Shown: positions 42,704-51,884 of the stretch, piece after piece
Layout of the letters: each line of letters begins with the position of its first letter
How positions within the stretch are numbered: position 1 is the stretch's first letter
From: Flaviramulus_B aquimarinus
GTDB taxonomy: Bacteria; Bacteroidota; Bacteroidia; Flavobacteriales; Flavobacteriaceae
Assembly: GCF_039543205.1 (NCBI RefSeq)
Contig: NZ_BAABJH010000002.1
Span: forward strand, 460,768 to 524,767
Direction: 5' to 3'
DNA: 64,000 nucleotides
Made by a program: the position numbers and the translations under genes
Notes under the pieces: generated by a model
Databases searched by the model: none
Told to the model about the DNA's origin: nothing
What the model saw: the letters and a program-made list of their open reading frames with translations, nothing else

Positions 42704-43060
42704 CTACATTATATACTCCGTCTCCAAAAAGTAGTTTACGATGGCTTCTTTCATTAAAACACTCTGTTCTCCAGCTTTTAAATGAGGTAAGACTTCTAGT
42801 GTTTTGTAATGTGGCCAACCCTCATCATCAACAAAATCAAGTTCATAGTAACCATAAGGTGTTAGCAATTTGCAAATGGCAATATGCATAAGGTCTAGTT
42901 TCTGGTCTTTTTTAAAAGCTCTCTCTAATTGACCTAGTTCCTGTACACCAATAAGATAAATAATAGCATCAAGGTCTAATGGGTCTCCATCAGCAAATTG
43001 GTTGGATAGTTTTTGTACTATCATCTTCCATCGTTCTTTTAATTGTTCGTCTCTAGACAT
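42704..43060 (-). CDS. Conserved hypothetical cytoplasmic protein
   Basis: 118 residues, mostly helical (KERWKMIVQKLSNQF, LDLDAIIYLIGVQELG, DLMHIAICKLLTPYGYY), with an acidic patch FVDDEGWPHY. There is no signal peptide, membrane segment or known motif. It is divergent from cvpA. A -7 box lies directly upstream on the minus strand (43077), supporting expression. Confidence 0.75.
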   Translation of the reverse strand: MSRDEQLKERWKMIVQKLSNQFADGDPLDLDAIIYLIGVQELGQLERAFKKDQKLDLMHIAICKLLTPYGYYELDFVDDEGWPHYKTLEVLPHLKAGEQSVLMKEAIVNYFLETEYIM

Positions 43061-43076
43061 AATAATTTTAAAGTTG

Positions 43077-43084
43077 CAAAGTTA
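43077..43084 (-). promoter_or_regulatory. -7 box of the 42704-43060 gene
   Basis: The plus strand reads CAAAGTTA, so the minus strand reads TAACTTTG, matching TAnnTTTG, 17 bases before the ATG at 43060. Confidence 0.45.
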
Positions 43085-43109
43085 ATAAACCATATTGTGA
43101 CTATTATTT

Positions 43110-43117
43110 TATATTTG
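43110..43117 (+). promoter_or_regulatory. -7 box of cvpA
   Basis: TATATTTG matches TAnnTTTG, 17 bases before the ATG at 43135. A TTG is 12 bases upstream, closer than the usual -33 spacing. Confidence 0.4.
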
Positions 43118-43134
43118 TTGAAATTGTTAAGTAT

Positions 43135-43653
43135 ATGGGCATTATTGATATTGTTTTAGGAGCTTCGATTCTATTTGGACTGGTACGTGGACTTATGAAA
43201 GGACTTTTTGTTGAAGTGGCTTCTTTAGTTGCATTGGTTGCCGGAGTTTATGGTGCTATCCATTTTAGCGATTTTGCTGCCGATTTTTTACAAACTAAAA
43301 CGGAATGGAATGAGAAAACCATTAACATTACAGCTTTTGCCATAACTTTTGTAATTATTGTTTTAGCCATTGGACTTGCAGGTAAAGCATTAACAAAATT
43401 AGCTGATTTTGCTGCTTTAGGCATTATAAATAAGCTTGCTGGAAGCGTTTTTGGCGCATTAAAAATTGCTTTGATTTTAAGTGTGGTTTTAAATGTTTTT
43501 GATAAACTGAATAATACCATCTCACTTTTAGAGGATGATACAAAACAGGAATCTATACTTTATAAGCCTGTGAAATCTTTAGTCCCAATGATTTTTCCAA
43601 ATCTACTAAATTCTGAAGAAGATGATTCTTCTGTAAAAACAAATGAGACATAA
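43135..43653 (+). CDS. CvpA-family membrane protein
   Basis: 172 residues with four predicted membrane helices, typical of CvpA (colicin V production) proteins. It starts MGIIDIVLGASILFGLVRGLMKGL with the conserved G-x-x-x-GLMKG, and the third and fourth helices end in KLNNTISLL. The C-terminal tail is acidic. The family is widespread and linked to envelope integrity and biofilm, but its molecular role is uncertain. Confidence 0.88.
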   Translation: MGIIDIVLGASILFGLVRGLMKGLFVEVASLVALVAGVYGAIHFSDFAADFLQTKTEWNEKTINITAFAITFVIIVLAIGLAGKALTKLADFAALGIINKLAGSVFGALKIALILSVVLNVFDKLNNTISLLEDDTKQESILYKPVKSLVPMIFPNLLNSEEDDSSVKTNET

Positions 43654-43656
43654 AAA

Positions 43657-43676
43657 AAGCCACTAAAAAGTGGCTT
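43657..43676. terminator. Terminator between cvpA and the carbonic anhydrase gene
   Basis: The stem AAGCCACT / AGTGGCTT with an AAAA loop, preceded by A7, lies between convergent genes. The A-tract supports use from the minus strand. Confidence 0.75.
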
Positions 43677-43700
43677 GATATTTAATAAATACGTTTATTT

Positions 43701-44330
43701 TTAAAGCATTTCTACTTTTCCTGTAGATAACATATAAACACCTCCCACGATTTGAATATCTCCAGCATCTTCCATGTCTTTTAGGATAGGGCTACGCTCT
43801 CTAATACGCTCTATAGTTAGCTTTACATTGTTCTCAACTGTTTTAGCAACAAAAGCTTTATTTGTTGAGTTTAAATCCCCATCTACTTCATTAGAACTTT
43901 GTTTTACTGCTGGTAAAATATTTGCCAACATATCTGTAATGTTACCTAATTCTACACCATCGCAAGCGGCTTTTACTGCTCCACAGCTTTCGTGACCTAA
44001 CACTAAAATTAACTTACTACCGGCAACCTTGCATGAGTATTCTAAGCTTCCTAAGATATCTGTATTTTCAAAATTACCAGCTACTCTCGCTACAAAAATA
44101 TCGCCAATGGCTTGATCTAAAACAGTTTCTACCGGAACCCTAGAATCAATACATGATAACACAACCGCTTTTGGGAATTGCCCTCCTGTAGTCTGATTTA
44201 CTAAGGCTGAATTATCAACTGTTTGCATATTTCCGTTTACAAACCTTTTATTTCCTTCTAATAAATCATCTAAGACATTTAAAGGCAATAGGTTCGTTTG
44301 TTCATCTTTTGTAATTGCTATGTTTTTCAT
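43701..44330 (-). CDS. can: Beta-class carbonic anhydrase
   Basis: 209 residues, cytoplasmic. The zinc ligands are Cys60 in VLSCIDSRVP, His113 and Cys116 in GHESCGAVKAA, with the Asp62-Arg64 dyad. It interconverts CO2 and bicarbonate. It is 16 bases downstream of a SulP transporter gene on the same strand, so bicarbonate brought in by the transporter can be handled by this enzyme. It is the last gene of the SulP-UspA-SulP-CA group. Confidence 0.96.
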   Translation of the reverse strand: MKNIAITKDEQTNLLPLNVLDDLLEGNKRFVNGNMQTVDNSALVNQTTGGQFPKAVVLSCIDSRVPVETVLDQAIGDIFVARVAGNFENTDILGSLEYSCKVAGSKLILVLGHESCGAVKAACDGVELGNITDMLANILPAVKQSSNEVDGDLNSTNKAFVAKTVENNVKLTIERIRERSPILKDMEDAGDIQIVGGVYMLSTGKVEML

Positions 44331-44346
44331 AATAATTATATTGTTA

Positions 44347-46212
44347 TTAATATTCGTCTTTTATGTTTTCATTTATCCATACCATACAATCGTGGAAGGT
44401 TTTAAATATATGTTCATTAGGTACAAAATCTGGAATAATGTCAATACGCTCCATCATATAACGTGGTTGTTTTAACAATCCAACAAATAACACCTCTACA
44501 TCATCATTCTTCTTTAAATCTTGAAGCATATCTTCCATCGCATATAGACCCGATTGATCCATGTACTGCATACGCCCAAGTCTTAAAATAACTGTTTTTG
44601 CGGTATCTGGTATTTGTGCTGCGAGTTGTTGAAAATCACTAGTAGACCCAAAAAACAATGGCCCTTTTATATGTTTAATAAAGACCTCTTCTTTTAAGTT
44701 TGAAGGAAACTCCCACTCATCGGCCCAAGCCTCTTCTTTAAGTGGTTTAACATCAGACCGCTCTGCAGTTAAATCTCCAATCTTTTTCATAAACATTAAA
44801 GAGGCAATGATTAAACCTATTCCTACAGCGTAAACTAAGTTCCAAAATGTAGAAAGTAGTAATACAATTAGCATAATCAACACTTCAGAACTCATTTTTA
44901 ATGGTCCAAGTTTAATATCTTTTGGAAGTGTTGGTATAGCTTTCAAGCCTTTGTAATCCATAACGCCAATACCTACTGTAATTAATATTCCAGCTAATAC
45001 AGCTGCTGGAATTTGGGATGCTACTGGTCCTAAACCTAAAAGAATCACTAATAGCATAATCCCAGCAATCATTCCTGATAATTTTGTTTTTCCTCCCGAA
45101 GTAATATTTACTACGGTTCTTATTGTTGCTCCTGCTCCTGGAATGCCTCCAAAGACAGCAGCAATACTATTACCAATACCTTGTCCGACAAGTTCCTTGT
45201 TTGGTTTATGTTTTGTTTTAGTCATGTTATCTGCTACCACACTGGTAAGTAAGGAATCTATGGCCCCTAAAAGCGCTAAAGTTAGTGCCGTAAATATGTA
45301 AGGTGTAATACTACTTAAATTAAAACCAGTGATAATCTCTAAATTTGGAATAGGCAATCCACTTGGAATTTCCTCAATGGGTCTATAATTTAATCCGAAT
45401 CCAACTGCTATTCCTGACATCACTACTAATGCTACTAAAGTACTAGGAATGGCCTTAGTAATCCTCTTAAAACCATAGATAATAAAGATTGTTCCTAAAG
45501 CTAAAATTAACTCTAACCAATTAATATTCTGTAAAGCCTTAGGAAAGGCCTTTATAGCACCTAAGGCTCCCGAAGTCTCCTTTGTTGCTAAAGTTTGTGA
45601 TTCTTTTAAAATAGCATCTTGAGAAATCTCATGGGCACGATTTATAGTTTCTTTAAAATCTTCTAAAACCAAAATGCCTTCTCCAGCTTCTTCTTTTAAA
45701 ATATTCTCAAGAATAACCTCCTCTGCTTGAGGTTTAAAGGTATTTACAAACTCCATATCTTCTTTTGGGTAATACCCCAGAGATGGTAAAATTTGAGTCA
45801 ATAAAATAATAACACCAATAGCTGTCATAAAACCAGATACTACTGGATATGGAATGTATCTTATATATTTACCTAAGCCCAAAACACCTAAGCCAATTTG
45901 CATCAATCCTGCTAATAAAAATACTGTGAGAATAACAGGTAAAGCTTTATTAACGTCGCCATCATTTGTGGCTATAATACCAGCTATAACAACCATACTT
46001 ACAGCAGTCATTGGAGCTGTTGGTCCTGATATTTGTGTATTTGTACCACCAAAAAGCGCTGCGAAAAAACTTATAAAAATGGCACCATAAAGTCCAGCTG
46101 TTGGTCCTAAACCAGACGACACTCCAAAAGCTAAAGCCAGAGGCAATGCTACAATGCCTGCTGTAATTCCTCCAAAGGCATCCCCCTTTATATTTGAAAA
46201 TAAGTTTTTCAT
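44347..46212 (-). CDS. SulP-family anion transporter with STAS domain (probable bicarbonate transporter)
   Basis: 621 residues. The SulP transmembrane part (about 1-475, starting GDAFGGITAGIVALPLALAFG and with the FGGTNTQISGPTAPM signature) is followed by a C-terminal STAS domain (about 510-620, ending in HIFKTFHDCMVWI). An insert of about 75 charged residues between early helices (near KEDMEFVNTFKPQAEE) makes it longer than the second copy. SulP members carry sulfate or bicarbonate; direct pairing with a carbonic anhydrase favours bicarbonate (BicA-like). 173 bases separate it from the upstream uspA-like gene, so it may have its own promoter. Confidence 0.9.
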   Translation of the reverse strand: MKNLFSNIKGDAFGGITAGIVALPLALAFGVSSGLGPTAGLYGAIFISFFAALFGGTNTQISGPTAPMTAVSMVVIAGIIATNDGDVNKALPVILTVFLLAGLMQIGLGVLGLGKYIRYIPYPVVSGFMTAIGVIILLTQILPSLGYYPKEDMEFVNTFKPQAEEVILENILKEEAGEGILVLEDFKETINRAHEISQDAILKESQTLATKETSGALGAIKAFPKALQNINWLELILALGTIFIIYGFKRITKAIPSTLVALVVMSGIAVGFGLNYRPIEEIPSGLPIPNLEIITGFNLSSITPYIFTALTLALLGAIDSLLTSVVADNMTKTKHKPNKELVGQGIGNSIAAVFGGIPGAGATIRTVVNITSGGKTKLSGMIAGIMLLVILLGLGPVASQIPAAVLAGILITVGIGVMDYKGLKAIPTLPKDIKLGPLKMSSEVLIMLIVLLLSTFWNLVYAVGIGLIIASLMFMKKIGDLTAERSDVKPLKEEAWADEWEFPSNLKEEVFIKHIKGPLFFGSTSDFQQLAAQIPDTAKTVILRLGRMQYMDQSGLYAMEDMLQDLKKNDDVEVLFVGLLKQPRYMMERIDIIPDFVPNEHIFKTFHDCMVWINENIKDEY

Positions 46213-46385
46213 ATATGCTTTTTAACTTTTTTCTAAATTAACTTAAATTTTAAAAAATCAAAAATTGTAGCTCCTCTTTTATTAGAAACTAACAAACGCT
46301 ATTAAATTAATTTAGACACTAAAAACGCAAAAAACAAGACTAAAAATATTACAGACTATACTTTAAAGGTTTCATATTTAATCTA

Positions 46386-47207
46386 TTAATGAGTCTGTTT
46401 TTGTTCACTATCAGTTATTAATAAAGACACGTTAACTTCATCTATTATATCATTAATCTCAGACTTTAAAGCCTTAGATTTTTTTTTACTTTTTCCTCTG
46501 TTTACACATAATAAATTTACCTTATTTTTAACTAGATAATTTGATAAGTTTTTAATAGCATTATCATTTTTATCAAAAACATAATCTACTGTTTTTTCAG
46601 TAAGAGGAGTATTATTTTGTTCATTAAGAGCATTACTTTCTATAATGTTAAATGATTTTAAAGGCTTTTGCGTTTGTGCTATTAAATTTTCTACAAAGGT
46701 CATTTTAAAGGATTCTACTTTACCATTAAATAGCCCTAAGTTAAATTCCTTTTTAGGTTCCAAAACATTTTCACTTGATGCTATCATTATAGCTCCTTTA
46801 TGTGTTTTTAAAACAAAATCCGTAATATTATCTCCAATAAATCTCATAGTCTTAGCTTTTCTTTTTCCTAAAACAATAATATCTGGTTTAACTGTTTTTA
46901 TGTGTTCTTTTATTTCATGTTTTATATTACCAAAAGCAAACGTAAAATTTATGTTTACGTCATAACTTTTAGAAAAAGGGTCTAGAAACTCTTGTATTTT
47001 CTTTTTTGTTCCTAATTGTTCTTTATTTATAACTCTCATTGCAGATAATTGACTTTCTCGCTCTACAATATCTATAGGTTTTTTTACATGAAAGAAATCA
47101 ATTTCTGCATCAATCATTTTTGATAAGCTAACTGTATTTTTTAAAATACTATCTGTATTTTTATTTAAATCTGAAAGTACTAATATTTTATATTTATTTG
47201 TCTTCAT
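46386..47207 (-). CDS. Universal stress protein (UspA) family protein
   Basis: 273 residues: one clear UspA domain (about 1-145, starting YKILVLSDLNKNTDSILKN and with PDIIVLGKRKAKTMRFIGDNITDFVLK) and a degenerate second half. The G-2x-G-9x-G(S/T) ATP-binding signature is only partly met (GKRKAKTMRFIGDNI), so nucleotide binding is uncertain. It lies 13 bases downstream of the second SulP gene. The pairing suggests that it monitors or modulates anion transport, but this is inference. Confidence 0.8.
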   Translation of the reverse strand: MKTNKYKILVLSDLNKNTDSILKNTVSLSKMIDAEIDFFHVKKPIDIVERESQLSAMRVINKEQLGTKKKIQEFLDPFSKSYDVNINFTFAFGNIKHEIKEHIKTVKPDIIVLGKRKAKTMRFIGDNITDFVLKTHKGAIMIASSENVLEPKKEFNLGLFNGKVESFKMTFVENLIAQTQKPLKSFNIIESNALNEQNNTPLTEKTVDYVFDKNDNAIKNLSNYLVKNKVNLLCVNRGKSKKKSKALKSEINDIIDEVNVSLLITDSEQKQTH

Positions 47208-47220
47208 GACTTTTTTCTTT

Positions 47221-48813
47221 TTAACTTAAACTTAATTTTGATTTTGGTCTTGTATCAAAAAACTCCTTGAAACTTGATGGATTTTCTTCAACACCACGTT
47301 TAGAAACTAACTTAATATCTATATGCCTTTCTTTGGCTTTAAAAGTAAAATCATCTAAAATTTCAATAATATCGTTATCTAAATATCTAGTTTTTAAAAG
47401 GTTTAACTCTAGGTAAGTATCTCTAGGCAAGCTCTCTAATTCTTTTAAAATAGCACCTTTATTGAAAAAAGTAACCTCTTCGGCTAGCGTCATTTTAATT
47501 TTATGTTTTCCATTACTCTTATCTTCAATATGAAGGAAATGAGAATTTTGGTAACTTTTTAATAAAATAACCACAATACCCACAACTAGTCCTAAACCTA
47601 TTCCCCAGAGTAAATCGATAAATACGATACCCAAAACAGTTGTAAAAAATGGTATAGATTGCTTCCAACCTAAATTATACATTTTTTTAAATAATGAAGG
47701 TTTAGCTAATTTAAATCCGACTATGAATAAGATTGCTGCTAAAACAGATAATGGTATCATATTTAACAATCTTGGAATTAATATCACTGAAATTAATAAA
47801 AAGAAACCGTGAATAATGGCAGATGCTTTACTGCGTCCTCCGGATTGTATATTAGCTGAACTTCTAACAATTACCTGAGTAATTGGCAAACCTCCTATCA
47901 TCCCGGAAATAATATTTCCTGTACCTTGAGCTAATAACTCTCGGTTTGTTGGTGTTACATTTTTATGTGGATCTAATTTGTCAGTCGCTTCAACACATAA
48001 TAGTGTTTCTAGACTAGCTACTAAAGCAATTGTAAAAGCAACGATCCAAATGTCTGGATTTGATATCGCACCAAAATTGGGAAAACTAAACTGACCAAAG
48101 AATGATGCTGCATCTTCAGGTATTGGTACACTTACTAAATGTGATTGATTAATACCAAGTGTTTCATTTGATTGTGTTAGCACATAAAAAATTATACCTA
48201 CTACAACTGCAACTAAAGGCCCTTGTACTAATTGAAAAAATTTCCCTTTTTTCGATAGTACTTTATCCCAAAATAATAAAATAGCTAAACCGATAACACC
48301 TATCAAAGCTGAACCTGGGGTAATATGGTTTACTGCATTTATTATTTCTGAAAAGGTATTTTCTCCATCAACTTGAAAGAACGCGAAATCACCTTCAGGA
48401 TCTGCATCATAGCCAAAAAAGTGAGGGATTTGCTTTAGAATAATAATAATACCTATACCTGTAAGCATTCCTTTTATTACTGAAGAAGGGAAGTAATAAC
48501 CGATAACACCTGCTTTTAAATACCCAAATATTATCTGGATAACACCTCCCAATACAACTGCTAATAAAAAGTTTTGGTAACCGCCTAAGGTACCTATAGC
48601 GGTTAATACAATGGCTGCTAATCCTGCTGCAGGACCACTTACACCAATTTTGGAACCACTTAGGGATCCTACAACAACACCGCCAACAATACCTGCGATT
48701 AATCCTGAAAAAAGTGGAGCTCCACTTGCTAAAGCAATACCTAAACATAATGGTAGTGCAACAAAAAACACGACTATACTCGCTGGCAAGTCATTTTTAA
48801 TAGTTTTAAACAT
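47221..48813 (-). CDS. SulP-family anion transporter (second copy)
   Basis: 530 residues. The SulP membrane domain (DLPASIVVFFVALPLCLGIALASG start, GSKIGVSGPAAGLA substrate motif, and GGLPITQVIVRSSANIQSGG) has about 10-12 helices. It ends with a C-terminal STAS-like domain (about 430-510) that is shorter than in the 44347 copy. It is well diverged from that copy, so it is not a recent duplicate. It is probably also a bicarbonate or sulfate carrier, and the first long gene of the cluster. Confidence 0.9.
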   Translation of the reverse strand: MFKTIKNDLPASIVVFFVALPLCLGIALASGAPLFSGLIAGIVGGVVVGSLSGSKIGVSGPAAGLAAIVLTAIGTLGGYQNFLLAVVLGGVIQIIFGYLKAGVIGYYFPSSVIKGMLTGIGIIIILKQIPHFFGYDADPEGDFAFFQVDGENTFSEIINAVNHITPGSALIGVIGLAILLFWDKVLSKKGKFFQLVQGPLVAVVVGIIFYVLTQSNETLGINQSHLVSVPIPEDAASFFGQFSFPNFGAISNPDIWIVAFTIALVASLETLLCVEATDKLDPHKNVTPTNRELLAQGTGNIISGMIGGLPITQVIVRSSANIQSGGRSKASAIIHGFFLLISVILIPRLLNMIPLSVLAAILFIVGFKLAKPSLFKKMYNLGWKQSIPFFTTVLGIVFIDLLWGIGLGLVVGIVVILLKSYQNSHFLHIEDKSNGKHKIKMTLAEEVTFFNKGAILKELESLPRDTYLELNLLKTRYLDNDIIEILDDFTFKAKERHIDIKLVSKRGVEENPSSFKEFFDTRPKSKLSLS

Positions 48814-48902
48814 ATTACAATAATATTTTTGCTCTTGGTGTATATAATTACCAAAAGCTGTTAAAAATGAATCTAGACTTTTAAAAGTCTATAAATACTA
48901 AA

Positions 48903-49205
48903 TTATAATGTATTGAACTCGGGAGGCGGGCAAATTAAATTTAAATGGGGCTTTGGATAGTTTTTAGAATAATATCTTAAATTATTTTCTGCTTCAGAAA
49001 ACACAAAGTCTAAATCTGTATGGCTTAATTCAAAAAACAAGAGTTCTTTTTCTTTGTTTTTCTCATTTCCTTTCTCTTCTTCTTCTGAGGATGCATAAAA
49101 AAAAGAAATGTCAATCGAATTATCTACCAAAGTAATTATTGTTGGTGCTGCTAAAAAACCCAAAAACATTAATGATAAACAAATAGAAATTAACTTTCTT
49201 GACAT
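48903..49205 (-). CDS. Small membrane-anchored protein of unknown function
   Basis: 100 residues: an N-terminal hydrophobic helix or signal (ISICLSLMFLGFLAAPTIITLV), then a charged stretch (SSEEEEKGNEKNKEKE), and a C-terminal segment ending NLICPPPEFNTL. It precedes the SulP gene by 89 bases on the same strand and may be its co-transcribed partner. The frame has a normal start and composition. I do not recognise it; the CPPPE end is distinctive. Confidence 0.68.
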   Translation of the reverse strand: MSRKLISICLSLMFLGFLAAPTIITLVDNSIDISFFYASSEEEEKGNEKNKEKELLFFELSHTDLDFVFSEAENNLRYYSKNYPKPHLNLICPPPEFNTL

Positions 49206-49256
49206 TTATTTTAATTTATAAGAGTTGTAAATATAGTGCTTTGTCTTAAAAAACAA

Positions 49257-50015
49257 TCAAAAAGCATTCAATAATTTAATATCATCTGAAATAACCCAAC
49301 CTGTTTTTCCATCGGATAATTTTATTTTTTTCCAATCGTTATAGGTTTCAATTACTTGTACTTTTGTGCCTTCATGAAGCCTAAAAGACTCTTCACTCCT
49401 ATTGTTAGGATCACTTTTTACTTTGCTTTCTTGTGTAAACACAATAGCTGGGTTGTCTTTTTTATCTAAATTGTACTTATGAAATGCAAAAGCTAAAGTT
49501 ATGCAGACTAATACAAATGCTGTTAAACTACCTATAAACGCTATTCTTTTATTGATAGTTGAATAGGTGAAATAATAGATTAGAAACAAAATAACAAAAC
49601 AGAATACTAAACCAACTGACGTTTTTGCCCAATTATCAAAAGACATTTTATTTGCTGTGGTTTTTAATACTTTAGAAAATCCTGCATCTGGAATAACATC
49701 AATAGCATCTATAGTCATATTTCTAGCAAATGCTATATTGTTCTTTATATCGAAATCATTTGGGGCTAATTGCAATGCTTTTTCATAAAAATAAATACTT
49801 GGTGCTATATTATTTAATTTATAATGGGCATTAGCTAAATTATAATATAAATCTGCAGAATGATTCCCGTTATCTAATATGCTATTATATATATCTATAG
49901 CTTCGGCATATTTTCCATCATTATACAAGGTATTTGCTTTTTCAAACAAATCTTGATTTTGAGCAAATGACCCTATGCTGAAAAAAAACAATAGTATGTA
50001 AAATACAGTCTTCAT
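49257..50015 (-). CDS. batE: BatE: TPR and SH3-domain protein
   Basis: 252 residues. A signal peptide ends at SFAQ. Two to three TPR units lie at about 22-100 (LFEKANTLYNDGKYAEAIDIYNSIL...YYNLANAHYKL). Two membrane helices follow at about 130-180 and a bacterial SH3 domain at about 190-250 (KVQVIETYNDWKKIKLSDGKTGWV). This is the last gene of the Bat operon and starts 2 bases after batD. Bat proteins were linked to aerotolerance in Bacteroides and Leptospira; the molecular mechanism is not settled. Confidence 0.92.
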   Translation of the reverse strand: MKTVFYILLFFFSIGSFAQNQDLFEKANTLYNDGKYAEAIDIYNSILDNGNHSADLYYNLANAHYKLNNIAPSIYFYEKALQLAPNDFDIKNNIAFARNMTIDAIDVIPDAGFSKVLKTTANKMSFDNWAKTSVGLVFCFVILFLIYYFTYSTINKRIAFIGSLTAFVLVCITLAFAFHKYNLDKKDNPAIVFTQESKVKSDPNNRSEESFRLHEGTKVQVIETYNDWKKIKLSDGKTGWVISDDIKLLNAF

Positions 50016-50017
50016 TT

Positions 50018-51793
50018 TTAACGTGCTTGTTTATCTATTAAAGCAATTGTTTTTGCTGCTTTTTTATAATCTTCTTGCATAGTTACGATATCTATAGGGG
50101 TGTAACGTGCCAGCTCACAATTTTGTAATATGCTACCAAAACTTTTAATAACCTCATTGTTTACCTGCTTTTCTTTTAGTAAACTATTAATCTTATCTTT
50201 ACTTAACTCATTGGTTTCAATATGCAATTTTGCTTTTAAATAATTGTGTAATGCTTTCTCAAGAGCTACATAGAATACTTCTTTTTTGCCCAAAGATTTT
50301 TTTGCACTGCTTAAATATTTTCTAGCTAGTTTATCTGCTTTTCTGATTCTGTTTCCATAAACATCGGCATCTCTACTTGCTTTTTTTCGTCTAATAACAA
50401 TAGCTAATGGAATTGCTAAAAACGGTAATAATAACAAGTTCCAAAACAAACTCGTTTTAAAGAAATGGCTTGGCTTGATGGTTTGAAAATCTGTTTTTGT
50501 TTTAATAAATGCAAACTGGTCATTATTTAAAACCACGGGTTGTTTATTATTATTTGAAACGGCACTTACCTCACTAGTATTTGTACTATTTGAAGGTCCG
50601 TTTAAAACATTAATGACAATTTCATCAGAAGATAAACGTTTATATGATTCTGTTTTTAAATCAAAATAGGAAAAAGAAATGCTCGGTATGGGATACTTTC
50701 CTTTGTACTGAGGCACTATGGTATAACTGTCTGAAATACGACCTTTCATACCTGTTAAATTTGTTTTTACACTCTCTTTATGCTCTGGTTCATAAACTTC
50801 CAAAGAACTTGGTAGTGATATTTTAGGTAGTTTAAAGAGTTTTAAATTTCCATTTCCTGTTGCACTTACTTTTAACTGTAAAGATTCTGATGCATCTAAT
50901 TCTGTTTTTGAAGCCGTGACATCAAAACTAAAACTCCCTACAGCTCCTGTAAAATCTACTGGTTTACCAACTTCTGGCAAAGGTTTTACTTGTATTGTTT
51001 TATTTCCTGCTGATACGGTTTTGTTAACACGTGTCATTAAAAGACTTCCAAAAATATCCCGTCTTTTTGTTGGTACTCGTAATGCTATATTTAAACTTAA
51101 CGGTTCTATGTTTAGCTTGCCTATTTTTTGAGGATATAATACGGCTTTTCGTAAGACTAAATAGCGATAATCTTGACCATTATAGGTGCCATTTTGAACC
51201 TTTTGTCCTTGTGTGTTTATGGCCTGGCTCCAAAAATCGTTGTATCGTGGGCTATCTATTTCATTCCAATTATCAACTGCTATTTTAGGCGACACATATA
51301 GTTTATACACTACGGTTATTGCTTCGTTTAAATATGGGTTTGTTTTTGAAACCTCAGCAACTAAATGAATGTTTTCTGATGCCAAATACGTAGGGTCATT
51401 GGGGTCTTTTGGAATATCAACGGCTCCTGTAACTTGAATTTTTACTGGTGTTGTTTTAAAACTTTCCCCATCAATAGTTATAGTTGCTTGGGATATTATA
51501 AAGTTTCCTCGCTGTTTTGGTGCTAAAAAATAACTGTATGTTTTTTTGTATGTACGAACTCCATTAATCCATGAATTACTTACGGATTGATTTGGTCCAC
51601 CCACAACTGTAAAACCCGAAAAACTTGGCGGATTGAAGTTATCACCATCTTGATTCATTTCAAAATCAACACGCAAACGTTCATTTATACCTAGCTTTTG
51701 CTTACTTACTTTAGCTTCAAACTTTACTTGTGCTGAAACCACACTTGTAGCTAGTATAAATAGTAATAGGGTTATGTGTTTTATTGTTTTCAT
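50018..51793 (-). CDS. batD: BatD: large exported membrane protein
   Basis: 591 residues. A signal peptide ends at VSAQ. A long periplasmic part of repeated beta domains (BatD/oxygen-tolerance family, starting VKFEAKVSKQKLGINERLRVDFEMN and with FSGFTVVGGPNQS) leads to a membrane helix (SLFWNLLLLPFLAIPLAIVI, about 445-465). A cytoplasmic coiled domain of about 125 residues follows (KADKLARKYLSSAKKSLGKKEVFY). It fits the BatD family in length and order. Probably assembles with BatA/BatB in the inner membrane. Confidence 0.93.
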   Translation of the reverse strand: MKTIKHITLLLFILATSVVSAQVKFEAKVSKQKLGINERLRVDFEMNQDGDNFNPPSFSGFTVVGGPNQSVSNSWINGVRTYKKTYSYFLAPKQRGNFIISQATITIDGESFKTTPVKIQVTGAVDIPKDPNDPTYLASENIHLVAEVSKTNPYLNEAITVVYKLYVSPKIAVDNWNEIDSPRYNDFWSQAINTQGQKVQNGTYNGQDYRYLVLRKAVLYPQKIGKLNIEPLSLNIALRVPTKRRDIFGSLLMTRVNKTVSAGNKTIQVKPLPEVGKPVDFTGAVGSFSFDVTASKTELDASESLQLKVSATGNGNLKLFKLPKISLPSSLEVYEPEHKESVKTNLTGMKGRISDSYTIVPQYKGKYPIPSISFSYFDLKTESYKRLSSDEIVINVLNGPSNSTNTSEVSAVSNNNKQPVVLNNDQFAFIKTKTDFQTIKPSHFFKTSLFWNLLLLPFLAIPLAIVIRRKKASRDADVYGNRIRKADKLARKYLSSAKKSLGKKEVFYVALEKALHNYLKAKLHIETNELSKDKINSLLKEKQVNNEVIKSFGSILQNCELARYTPIDIVTMQEDYKKAAKTIALIDKQAR

Positions 51794-51807
51794 TTTATTT
51801 TCAAAGT

Positions 51808-51832
51808 GGATTCTTGCCTACGCAGGAATGAC
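51808..51832. repeat. Intergenic repeat (TTGCCTACGCAGGAATGAC type)
   Basis: GGATTCTTGCCTACGCAGGAATGAC folds as TTCTTGC/GCAGGAA around CTAC. It is the clearest copy in this window of a short element scattered in flavobacterial intergenic DNA, here placed between batD and batC. Confidence 0.55.
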
Positions 51833-51884
51833 AAAATGATTATCTTTTTTCTTCAAACTACATTCTTCAAGCTTCAAACTTTTA

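Noticed and set aside
43774..43995. Plus-strand frame antisense to the carbonic anhydrase gene
   Set aside because: No recognisable pattern; the opposite strand carries an unmistakable enzyme.
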